Positions 53,559-60,591 of a stretch of 64,000 bases of DNA are shown one piece after another. A program made the translations under genes and the position numbers. The notes under the pieces are model-generated. The model did not search any database. It had not been told where the DNA came from and saw only the letters and a program-made list of their open reading frames with translations. This DNA is from Phycisphaerales bacterium (lineage in GTDB: Bacteria; Planctomycetota; Phycisphaerae; Phycisphaerales; SM1A02). Within the stretch, counting starts at the first letter, position 1. Each line of letters starts with the position of its first letter. The stretch spans positions 1 to 64,000 of the forward strand of contig JAQWLT010000009.1 in the NCBI GenBank assembly GCA_029247205.1, in the 5' to 3' direction.

Positions 53559-53576
53559 GCCGCAAAGCTCTGCGGC
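53559..53576 (-). terminator. Probable terminator after the ankyrin-STAS operon
   Basis: GCCGC (53559-53563) and GCGGC (53572-53576) pair over an 8-nt loop just beyond the STAS stop, with a pyrimidine-rich stretch after it on the minus strand. A modest stem. Confidence 0.45.
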
Positions 53577-53586
53577 GCGGCCTTTA

Positions 53587-53973
53587 TCACTTCGTGCCGT
53601 CAGCTTCTTGAGCGGCATGATCCTCTTCACTGACCGGTCGAAACGCCAACCTCGCGCGATCAAGATCGGGGTAGATTTCAAACACACGGTCAAGCCGCAT
53701 CATGCGAAGCACTTGCATTGGCAGCCCACTGATGCAGCAAAGTTTCACATCGCCTCCATAGCGAGCGGCCCTAGCGTGTAAACGAATCAATGCGCCAAGA
53801 CCAAGGCTCGAGATGTTTGTCAGGCGAGTGCAGTCGATGATCAACCTCGCAATCCCACCATCGACAATGGCTAGAACGTCAGTCACAAATCCATCGACAT
53901 TTTCGCCATCAAGCCCACCGTCCATTTCGAGCACCATGATGTCGCCGTCAATTTCTCGTGGGATGAACTCCAT
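53587..53973 (-). CDS. STAS-domain anti-sigma-factor antagonist-like protein
   Basis: 128 residues. GDIMVLEMDGGLDGENVDGFVTDVLAIVDGGIARLIIDCTRLTNISSLGLGALIRLHARAARYGGDVKLCCISGLPMQVLRMMRLDRVFEIYPD (quoted by motif: DCTRLTNISSLGLG) is a single STAS domain. The segment I-S-S-L-G-L-G matches the phosphorylation loop of SpoIIAA/RsbV, where the first Ser is phosphorylated by an HPK-type anti-sigma kinase. No kinase or phosphatase gene is adjacent. Start at 53973 lies one base beyond the ankyrin stop codon, with GGAG 9 nt upstream, inside the ankyrin gene; translation is likely coupled. Confidence 0.9.
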   Translation of the reverse strand: MEFIPREIDGDIMVLEMDGGLDGENVDGFVTDVLAIVDGGIARLIIDCTRLTNISSLGLGALIRLHARAARYGGDVKLCCISGLPMQVLRMMRLDRVFEIYPDLDRARLAFRPVSEEDHAAQEADGTK

Positions 53974-53974
53974 A

Positions 53975-55165
53975 TCAACCATCTCCTTCGACGCGATTGA
54001 GCGCCGATTCAAGCAGGTCGCGGCTTTGCTCAAGTCGAGAACGAACATTGCTATGCAGGTCAGTGGTCTGTAGCTGAGTGTCTACTTCATTGGCAGCCCG
54101 TTTGATGTGGTGGCGAATCGCTTTGATGTCATGAACTGATTCAATCATGGCACGCATAACGCCCGGACAGATCGTCTGTACTGCCGTCTCAAATGCAGGC
54201 CATCGAGGGCCGCTTCCGGGATGCACTGCCGCCTGCGCTTCCAAAAGAAGGCGCGCGATATCCGCATGACAGTGACGAGCTGCTTCTCGCAGAGCGGTCC
54301 ATCCAGCTGGCGTTGCGGCAGACGAGTCAGCGTGGTGCGCCAGTAACGCACGAACACATCGCTCGCACCCGTTGCGAGCTGCCGCCATAAGCGCTGTCCA
54401 TCCACGCACAGTAGCGCGGTTGGCATCAGCACCAGCTTTCAAGAGCAATTCAAGACAGTCGGCATGATGCCGCAACGCTGCGAAGTAAATTCCGTCGTGA
54501 CCTGCATAGTCGGTGGCGAGCAGGTCAGGGTCGTGCTGCAGGAGCACACGAACACAGCCGGTTGAACCCCACCATGCAGCAACCATCAAGGGGGTTACCC
54601 CGGCACTCGTTGCAGCATGCGGATCAGCCCCATGCGAGATCAGAAGCAGTGCAATCGACGGACACGCACCTTGGCAGGCAGCCAGCAATGGCGTGGAGTT
54701 GATTTGCCCACGTGACACGCTGACCGAGGCCCCACGATGAATAAGTTGTTTGGCGACATCGAGTCTGCACGCGAGCGCTGCTTCAGCGAGTGGAGATTGA
54801 GCACCACTGGGACCATCAATCGCAGCACCTGCCTGCAGCAGCAGATCGAGCATCGGTATATCGCCCGCTGCAGCGGCAATCCCCGCGGCGCAGACACCGG
54901 GCTGCCCTGCGACTCCGGCAAGAACGGCGTCAACATGATCGCCATCGGCCAGCCTCCTGCTGACCTCGGCTTGGTTGCCGCTCGCGACAGCTCGCAGCAA
55001 TGGCTGGCTACTCTGCCCAGACCCAAGATCAACTTGAATAACAGCATGAGGGGCCTGCAGAGTCGGAACCTCAGGGCTGGGCGGGGGCCCAGCCGGGGCT
55101 GAATTGGTGCCTAAAATCAGGCCAAGGGTGGCCGCCAGAGACTGTAATACCGGTCTTATTTGCAC
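53975..55165 (-). CDS. Exported ankyrin-repeat protein
   Basis: 396 residues. Signal peptide (LAATLGLILGTNSAPAG), so the repeats are probably periplasmic or surface-exposed. About nine ankyrin units follow, with readable helices and GADxxxxxxxGxTPLMxAAxxG loops (QPLLRAVASGNQAEVSRRLADGDHVDAV; TPLLAACQGACPSIALLLISHGADPHAATSAGVTPLMVAAWWG; ADCLELLLKAGADANRATVRGWTALMAAARNG). The C-terminal 80 residues are helical and not repeat-like (IKAIRHHIKRAANEVDTQ). Start GTG at 55165 with GGAG 7 nt upstream. Coupled to the STAS gene, suggesting the two proteins belong to one signalling or stress function. Confidence 0.88.
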   Translation of the reverse strand: MQIRPVLQSLAATLGLILGTNSAPAGPPPSPEVPTLQAPHAVIQVDLGSGQSSQPLLRAVASGNQAEVSRRLADGDHVDAVLAGVAGQPGVCAAGIAAAAGDIPMLDLLLQAGAAIDGPSGAQSPLAEAALACRLDVAKQLIHRGASVSVSRGQINSTPLLAACQGACPSIALLLISHGADPHAATSAGVTPLMVAAWWGSTGCVRVLLQHDPDLLATDYAGHDGIYFAALRHHADCLELLLKAGADANRATVRGWTALMAAARNGCERCVRALLAHHADSSAATPAGWTALREAARHCHADIARLLLEAQAAVHPGSGPRWPAFETAVQTICPGVMRAMIESVHDIKAIRHHIKRAANEVDTQLQTTDLHSNVRSRLEQSRDLLESALNRVEGDG

Positions 55166-55180
55166 TCATTCGCTCCCTCA

Positions 55181-55201
55181 GGGCCCCTCATGGGCCCCTC
55201 A
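55181..55201. repeat. Tandem 10-bp direct repeat in the ankyrin promoter region
   Basis: GGGCCCCTCA occurs at 55181-55190 and again at 55192-55201 (11-bp period, one helical turn), with a partial third copy CCCTCA at 55175-55180. It lies between the divergent ankyrin and 55.3-kb genes and could be a binding site for an activator or repressor. Confidence 0.4.
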
Positions 55202-55281
55202 CCTACAGTCTACCGGGATGACCGACTTCACCCGAAATGCCAAGGCCTTTGGGGGTATTGTCAGGCTGGAGGTCACGCGTT

Positions 55282-55665
55282 ATGCCACCTGTCAGATCAG
55301 CCCTAGATTCCCAAGGCCCAACCCATTTCGACGACACCGATAAGGCCCTCTCGCGTCAATGGCCGGTGGTCTCAGTCCGCTGGGTTGATGCCGAGGCCCG
55401 AGGCGGGCCAGGCTGGGAGGACCCCGAGGACATGGTCGAGTTTGCGCTCAAGCCACTGGCAGAAGTCCATACGGTTGGCTTGTTGATTCACGAGTGTGAG
55501 CAGTTCATCGCTTTGACCGACTCGCGTGGCCCTGACCAAATCGGCAGCGTCCAAAAAATTCCCAAAACATGGATTACAACCATGGCCTTCATGGTGCCAA
55601 GCATTGATGAATGCGAAAACGACATCCCCCCATCACTCCCAATCGACGGCGCCCGCGCCGGCTAG
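55282..55665 (+). CDS. Hypothetical protein, conserved-looking
   Basis: 127 residues, start at 55282 with GGAGG 9 nt upstream; earlier starts add only an unlikely Arg-rich tail. The core WPVVSVRWVDAEARGGPGWEDPEDMVEFALKPLAEVHTVGLLIHECEQFIALTDSRGPDQIGSVQKIPKTWI (by motif: VRWVDAE, VHTVGLLI, FIALTDS, SVQKIPKTWI) has the order of a small family of uncharacterised proteins seen in phages and bacteria (VGxLI..ES.xFIxL..S...VQKIPK). No function can be given. It is expressed away from the ankyrin operon. Confidence 0.65.
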   Translation: MPPVRSALDSQGPTHFDDTDKALSRQWPVVSVRWVDAEARGGPGWEDPEDMVEFALKPLAEVHTVGLLIHECEQFIALTDSRGPDQIGSVQKIPKTWITTMAFMVPSIDECENDIPPSLPIDGARAG

Positions 55666-55992
55666 TGCGACTTGCCCACCCTTTGGACTCTTGACTGCAA
55701 CTACAAGAAACGGGTGCGCCCCCACTCAGCAAAATCTCATTGATCGGACCCACTCCGAGGAGCAATCTTGATCTGGTGATTCACTTGTCCATTTTCAGGG
55801 TCGTGAAACAACCATCCCGTACGCGTGGCGGATCTTTCCTTTCGCCTCAGTAAGCAGGTAGGAACGACGCACATATGAGTACAACACAGGTCCGCCCCGT
55901 GTAACCGAAGCGGACCTGATAGATGAACGATGGGAAGAGCAGCGGAGAGGCAGCGCACGCTCAATTGCTAAGTCTGTCAACTACGTAAAAAC
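55666..55992. other. Intergenic region with possible frameshifted remnant
   Basis: About 330 bp. On the minus strand, two coding-like segments adjoin in different frames: around 55855-55800 a helix-like stretch VRRSYLLTEAKGKIRHAYG and, one frame over from 55815 to 55741, the stretch GWLFHDPENGQVNHQIKIAP. Together they would make a short basic protein if one base were added or lost near 55812. No start or Shine-Dalgarno supports a working gene. Confidence 0.25.
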
Positions 55993-56535
55993 TCACTTTG
56001 GCTCATAATCGAACTTCTGGCCGCCAATATCAGCCGCTGCAATCAAGCCACTGTTGTTGATGGTGAAGATCGCAACACCTTCGTTGTAATCAGCCAAATT
56101 AAGTCCACCATCCTGGCCCGACACCGCGCCAGCTGATGCCTGACCTGTGAACTGATCGTTGGTGAATTTATTGAAGGCGAACTCGTTCTGGAAGAAGATG
56201 ATCTCTGAAAACGTCTGGCCGCCAAGTTGCACGCCGACTGTCACGCTTGTCACTTTCGCATACCCAACAAGTGTGTCGCCTTGATATACCTCGCCGCGAC
56301 CAGATGCGACACCAATACCTGCAGCACCCTTGGTGACCTTTGGAAACACGGCATAGCCATACGCTGTTCCAAAGAACTTTGATGCTCTGGAGTCTTCTCG
56401 AAATCCGGCAATCGTTGAAGACGCAGCACTGGCGCTATCAAGACGCTGGCCTGGAGTAGAAGGCGATGGGCCGTCAGATGCACATCCAAGAATAGTCAAA
56501 CTTACACAACAGATAATGGCGGCGCGAATCAGCAT
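55993..56535 (-). CDS. SYLF-domain (YSC84-like) lipoprotein
   Basis: 180 residues. Signal peptide ending in a lipobox-like TILGC. The mature part begins with a small linker and then the SYLF domain: FRED.. SKFFGTAYGYAVFPKVTKGAAGIGVASGRGEVYQGDTLVGYAKVTSVTVGVQLGGQTFSEIIFFQNEFAFNKFTN (motifs GYAVFPKVTKGAAGIG, GEVYQGDTLVGYAKV, LGGQTFSEIIFF, INNSGLIAAADIGGQKFDY). Proteins of this group bind phosphoinositides in eukaryotes; bacterial copies such as BPSL1445 are lipid-binding envelope lipoproteins of unknown role. It has no clear operon partner; a purine-rich but weak start region. Confidence 0.88.
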   Translation of the reverse strand: MLIRAAIICCVSLTILGCASDGPSPSTPGQRLDSASAASSTIAGFREDSRASKFFGTAYGYAVFPKVTKGAAGIGVASGRGEVYQGDTLVGYAKVTSVTVGVQLGGQTFSEIIFFQNEFAFNKFTNDQFTGQASAGAVSGQDGGLNLADYNEGVAIFTINNSGLIAAADIGGQKFDYEPK

Positions 56536-56617
56536 TTTATGTGGAGCCCTTATGTGAGAATGTGAGGCTCAGTGTGACCTCATACACATGAGGGTACCGC
56601 ATCAAATTTGAATTCGC

Positions 56618-57360
56618 TCAATTCGCCCGTGAACGCATCAAGTCACGATGCCACTGCGTGAGCCGATCATCCGCTGCTTCATCCTCGGCCGCAACGTGTA
56701 GCAAGACAGCTACCGCACCAGTCCGGCGAGCCATCGAAAGACGCTTAAGTGGCAAGAATGGATTGCGAGGATTGGTCTCTGTGTTGGCAAGTGTCCATTC
56801 GGCGTGAATGACGGTGCCTGCTGGCAGTGACAGTGGTTCCTTCAACACAAATGGCTGACGCCAGTGTGGATCCCAATCGGGGATCTCCAGCAACACCGCT
56901 TCAGTTTCACCCGGCACATCGGCTGACATTTTCATCGCTGTACAGATGCCCATCGCTCGTGGCGTGATCGCCACGACGTCGATGTCCTCGGGCAATACAT
57001 ACTCGTCCCGCACAAAGTCCGTCTGGCCAATCGGGATATCCACACGTCGAACCATCGAGAGCAACGTTCGCACAGGCCTCGACTGTTCACCATCAACCAA
57101 CTTCAGCCCGAGCGTGTCTTGCAGTGGTCGCGGGCGGCCAGCCGGCCTGAAGTGCACTTGCATCACAAGGTCAGAATTACTTGGGACTTCCCAGTGATAT
57201 CCATCGGGCAACTGTGTCGTCCCGCCCATCAAGCCACTTCGCGGTCCCCGTCACATCGGCGAGATATGAGATCGCATGCACCGTGTCTGATGCAGTCGAC
57301 GCGTGCGTCACAGTGACATCCCTCAGAAATTGGCCACAAATCCAAACGCACAGGTATGGT
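56618..57360 (-). pseudogene. Remnant of a copper type II monooxygenase-like gene, 5'-truncated and frameshifted
   Basis: The downstream frame (56618-57229) reads MGGTTQLPDGYHWEVPSNSDLVMQVHFRPAG, LPEDIDVVAITPRAMGICTAMKM, LEIPDWDPHWRQPFVLKEPLSLPAGTVIHAEWTLANTETNPRNP (by motif), the order of the C-terminal PHM-like domain of copper type II ascorbate-dependent monooxygenase relatives common in planctomycetes. The usual 'HMHLRG' histidines read TPRAMG. Upstream, in another frame (about 57230-57330), lies LRDVTVTHASTASDTVHAISYLADVTGTAKWL, resembling the preceding domain's V-x-H-H-A-L-x-Y strand. The two are joined by a frame change near 57230, and nothing recognisable continues 5' of about 57360, where the DNA methyltransferase begins. 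Interpretation: decayed gene. The C-terminal frame may still be translated. Confidence 0.55.
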
Positions 57361-57368
57361 GGGCCCCT

Positions 57369-59123
57369 GTGAGCACAGAATTGGCGACGCTTCTGGACCG
57401 CATCAACAAGGTGGCTGGCCCCACTGGGGACCGGATGGTGGCTGCCACGTCCATTCTTCAAGCCGAATTGGCTGGCATATTAGAAATAGAGGCCTTGATA
57501 CCGGAATTGTCCAGTGCAATTCGGGGTGGCGAACAGGCAGTCAACGCCCGTCGCGCCGCCGGCGCCTTCTATACGCCCAGCTCACTTGTCGAATTCATGC
57601 TCACTCGCACGCTCGATCCCTGGCAGCATGACAACCCTTCCCGCTTACCAGTCATTCTCGACCCGTCCTGCGGAACCGGCCGATTCCTCTTGGCAGCTGG
57701 CGAACGCCTCGTCACAGCACATGTCTCCTCAACCGGCGTTTCGTCAACTGATGCATGGCAGTTGATCGGCCCGCACCTTCTTGGGTTCGACTCCGACCCG
57801 CTTGCAACTGCCTGGCTTCGCGGGCGGATCACGATGCTTGCGGGCGGTGAACCGACAGCGGCCGCTGGAATCCGCACGTGCAACGCCTTTGATGAATCGG
57901 CGCTCCCCTCTGCGGAGGTCGACATCGTGCTGGGCAATCCACCTTTCGGAACGCCACTCCGCAAACTGGGTGATGCCGAACTTCTTCGCAAAAAGTGTGC
58001 AGCCATCACTGGATCGCCACTTGGCCCGTATGCCGACTTGGCTGCAGTCTTTCTATTGCTCGCGTCTCACGCCCTTCGGGATCGAGGCAGACTCTCTCTC
58101 GTTCAACCACTCTCTGTGCTCGCCTCTCGTGACACACAATTGATCCGAGCCGATCTCGCGTCGCGATGCACAACTGTCTTTGCATGGGCCTCGAGCGTGC
58201 CTGTTTTTGATGCAGATGTGTACACATGCGTCCTTGGGGTACATGTTGGAGTTTCAGCATCAAGGTCAACTATCAGCAGATGGGCAGACTTGCCTGCGCG
58301 GGCCCTTGCCCCAACGCCACCACCGCCATCTGGCGCCTCGTGGTCAACGCTCGTCAGCGCTGCGTTTGATGTTCCGGATCCACCAGCAATCGAGACCAAT
58401 GGCACCATCGCCGACTTCGCTGACGCCACTGCCGACTTCCGCGATCAGTTCTATGGACTGAAGGGAACCATTGTTGAGTGCCCGGGTGATCTCCCACCAG
58501 GACATGTGCCGGTAGTCACCAGCGGTGTGCTCGATGTCGCGGAGTGCGCATGGGGCGTGCGAGCGATGCGACTGCTCGGCGAGAAGTGGACGCGGCCTGT
58601 CATTCGGCTCGGCGCCCTCAGCCAAGCCATGCAAGAATGGGCAACCAACCGCATGACTGCCAAAGTCATGCTGCCGACACAGACGCGAATACTTGAACCT
58701 GTACTCGATGAAGACGGCCGATGGCTTCCGAGCGTGCCGATTGTTTCGGTGAGCGCACCACCGCAGGACTTGGCACACATCGCCGCCGTACTCGCGAGCC
58801 CCTTGATGTCGTTGATCGCGCTGCACCGACACCTTGGCACTGCGCGACATCCGCAAGCCATCAAACTCGCCGCGCGGGACGTTCTAGCCCTTCCCATGCC
58901 TTCTCATACCGCGTTTCTACACCATGCTGCCGCCGAGTTTCGGCTTGCACAGAACGCATCCACCAATGCCAAACGCGTACATCACTTGCAATTGAGCGGC
59001 GCGTGTGTTCATGACGCATTTGGCCTGTCGGCAGCGGATGCCGACGCAGTATTCGCGTGGTGGACGAGCCGAGTACCTACGAGAACCGCTGCCACACAGG
59101 GGAAGCGGTCGGTCCATACTTGA
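57369..59123 (+). CDS. Solitary N6-adenine DNA methyltransferase
   Basis: 584 residues. SAM motif I VILDPSCGTGRFLLAAGERL and catalytic motif IV LGNPPFG (NPPF class), preceded by the AGAFYTPSSLVEFMLTRTLDPW block found in Eco57I-like and type I HsdM-like adenine methylases. VLGNPPFGTPLRKLGDAELL and HALRDRGRLSLVQPLSVLAS continue the catalytic domain; the C-terminal 200 residues look like a target-recognition domain (IVSVSAPPQDLAHIAAVLASPLMSLIALHRHLG). No endonuclease motif or neighbouring restriction gene exists, so this is an orphan methylase or part of a system without visible nuclease. Start GTG at 57369 is preferred (GGTGG 7 nt upstream); the frame extends to 57303 over the decayed gene. Confidence 0.85.
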   Translation: MSTELATLLDRINKVAGPTGDRMVAATSILQAELAGILEIEALIPELSSAIRGGEQAVNARRAAGAFYTPSSLVEFMLTRTLDPWQHDNPSRLPVILDPSCGTGRFLLAAGERLVTAHVSSTGVSSTDAWQLIGPHLLGFDSDPLATAWLRGRITMLAGGEPTAAAGIRTCNAFDESALPSAEVDIVLGNPPFGTPLRKLGDAELLRKKCAAITGSPLGPYADLAAVFLLLASHALRDRGRLSLVQPLSVLASRDTQLIRADLASRCTTVFAWASSVPVFDADVYTCVLGVHVGVSASRSTISRWADLPARALAPTPPPPSGASWSTLVSAAFDVPDPPAIETNGTIADFADATADFRDQFYGLKGTIVECPGDLPPGHVPVVTSGVLDVAECAWGVRAMRLLGEKWTRPVIRLGALSQAMQEWATNRMTAKVMLPTQTRILEPVLDEDGRWLPSVPIVSVSAPPQDLAHIAAVLASPLMSLIALHRHLGTARHPQAIKLAARDVLALPMPSHTAFLHHAAAEFRLAQNASTNAKRVHHLQLSGACVHDAFGLSAADADAVFAWWTSRVPTRTAATQGKRSVHT

Positions 59124-59242
59124 ACTCGCCGCTTCAATTCTCACCGCTTTTCGTGCTGCCCAAACAAAGCCCGCCTCTCATTACACAGCATGGGGCAGAG
59201 ATTGCAGATGCCGCTATAGGCAACAAGAAACAGATTTGGCCG

Positions 59243-59884
59243 TCAACGCGTCCCGAACATGCGGTCGCCTGCGTCGCCGAGACCTGGCAGGATGTAGCCC
59301 ACATCACTCAATTCACGGTCGAGCGCCGCGGTATAGATGGACACATCCGGAACGGCCTCATGCATCAATCGCACACCCTCAGGAGCTGCGACCAGACACA
59401 CCATACGCACATCCTTGCACCCTTTATCTCGCAGTAACTTGGCGGCTGCAACCGCCGAACCGCCGGTGGCAAGCATCGGATCGACCATGAACACAGGGCC
59501 AGCCGACACATCTTCGGGAAGCTTGCAGTAATAAGTGACTGGCTCCAGTGTCTCTTCGTTGCGATACAGCCCAATGTGCCCCACTCTCGCTTCGGGCATG
59601 AGAGCAGACACGCCATCGGCAAGTCCAATACCAGCGCGAAGGATCGGCACAATGGTGACGGGCGATGCGAGTCGGTACACCTCGGTTTCTTCGAGCGGAG
59701 TCCGTACCATTTCGCGGCGAAGCGGCAAGTCGCGGCTGACTTGGAAGACCATCAACCCCGCCACCTCGGCAACGAGCGATCGAAAGAACCCTGGGGGTGT
59801 ACCGATCTCTCGAATCCTGGCGAGTTTGTCCTGGATGAGTGGATGTTCGAGTACGTGAAGATTGGGGTGATCTGGGTGATGCAT
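59243..59884 (-). CDS. upp: Uracil phosphoribosyltransferase
   Basis: 213 residues, uracil + PRPP to UMP in pyrimidine salvage. HVLEHPLIQDKLARIREIGTPPGFFRSLVAEVAGLM is the N-terminal block; PVTIVPILRAGIGLADGV, the PRPP loop MVDPMLATGGSAVAAAKLL and the C-terminal LGDAGDRMFGT are diagnostic. Start at 59884 is chosen: TATCGT ends 7 nt upstream, and starts further out (59917, 59971) run into the tRNA terminator. Convergent with the methyltransferase, about 120 bp apart. Confidence 0.95.
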   Translation of the reverse strand: MHHPDHPNLHVLEHPLIQDKLARIREIGTPPGFFRSLVAEVAGLMVFQVSRDLPLRREMVRTPLEETEVYRLASPVTIVPILRAGIGLADGVSALMPEARVGHIGLYRNEETLEPVTYYCKLPEDVSAGPVFMVDPMLATGGSAVAAAKLLRDKGCKDVRMVCLVAAPEGVRLMHEAVPDVSIYTAALDRELSDVGYILPGLGDAGDRMFGTR

Positions 59885-59891
59885 AGGAAGC

Positions 59892-59897
59892 ACGATA
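59892..59897 (-). promoter_or_regulatory. -10-like TATCGT, leaderless start of upp
   Basis: TATCGT ends 7 nt before the ATG at 59884 on the minus strand. Confidence 0.45.
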
Positions 59898-59944
59898 CCG
59901 TTGGTTGAGCGAAGCATAGAAGAGTCCGCCACGGAGAAGCAAGA

Positions 59945-59960
59945 CCGCCCCTTCGGGCGG
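59945..59960 (-). terminator. Terminator behind the tRNA gene
   Basis: CCGCCC (59945-59950) and GGGCGG (59955-59960) pair around CTTC; on the minus strand it reads GC stem, then TCTTGCTTCT, 11 bp past the tRNA 3' end. Confidence 0.7.
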
Positions 59961-59970
59961 CCTTGTGTCA

Positions 59971-60044
59971 TGGGCCATACAGGACTCGAACCTGTGACCT
60001 CACGGGTGTGATCCGTGCGCTCTAGCCAACTGAGCTAATGGCCC
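59971..60044 (-). tRNA. tRNA-Val(CAC)
   Basis: 74 nt. Acceptor GGGCCAT/ATGGCCC is perfect; D-stem GCTC/GAGC; anticodon stem CACGG/CCGTG with loop ATCACAC (U33, anticodon CAC, reading GUG); T-arm ACAGG-TTCGAGT-CCTGT; discriminator A. The 3' CCA is not encoded. Lies between tatA and upp on the same strand. Confidence 0.95.
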
Positions 60045-60060
60045 AAAGAATCGGCGAGAA

Positions 60061-60375
60061 TCAGCTTGCAGCGTCGTCGTGGCGAGCAGGCAACTCTTCA
60101 CCGCTTGTTTCGGTGCTTTGAACTGGCGATGCGGGGTCTGTCGCAAGTTTGGCAGGATCATCCGCAACCGGCCTAGACGACTCGGCGTCAATCTCTTCGT
60201 GAATACCCTTTACGCCACGCTTGAACTCAACAATGCTCTTGCCGATGCTCCGGCCAACCTCGGGCAGACGCCGACCAAAGATCAGCAGCCCGATCATGAG
60301 AATGACCACCCACTCCCAGCCTCCGGGCATGCCGAAAGCGAGCAGAAACGAGTCGAGTGAGGCGTGTGCAAGCAT
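60061..60375 (-). CDS. tatA: Twin-arginine translocase subunit TatA
   Basis: 104 residues. Short N-terminal stretch, one membrane helix (WEWVVILMIGLLIFG), the conserved FGRRLPEVGRSIGKSIVEFKRGVKG hinge and amphipathic helix, then an acidic, disordered tail. TatA forms the pore that exports folded proteins such as the Tat-signal DUF1501 protein at 27.5 kb. GGAGG precedes the ATG by 8 nt. tatC is not in the window. The stop lies 16 bp upstream of the tRNA gene. Confidence 0.93.
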   Translation of the reverse strand: MLAHASLDSFLLAFGMPGGWEWVVILMIGLLIFGRRLPEVGRSIGKSIVEFKRGVKGIHEEIDAESSRPVADDPAKLATDPASPVQSTETSGEELPARHDDAAS

Positions 60376-60591
60376 GACAGAAATCCTCCAATGGGGCCGC
60401 AGATCATGGGGCCCACAGAATCCGCTTCATTGTACTCTCCATTGCCATGCGTGGCGGCATGCGTATTCGCCGCCTTCGTTGGCCCTGCCCATGCAATCCG
60501 GCCGATGCAAGAGTATGTGAACCCACAAGATGGGTAACCGAACCCAATTTGGCCCTTTCACGTGTCTAGCCCCGGAATGGAGTCCGGCCCC

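Noticed and set aside
57780-57800. GGGTTCGACTCC stretch resembling a tRNA T-loop.
   Set aside because: It is inside the methyltransferase coding sequence and no acceptor, D or anticodon stem can be formed around it.
59885-59971. Upstream extension of upp starting at 59971.
   Set aside because: It would run through the tRNA terminator and the extra residues do not match the family; the TATCGT box supports 59884.
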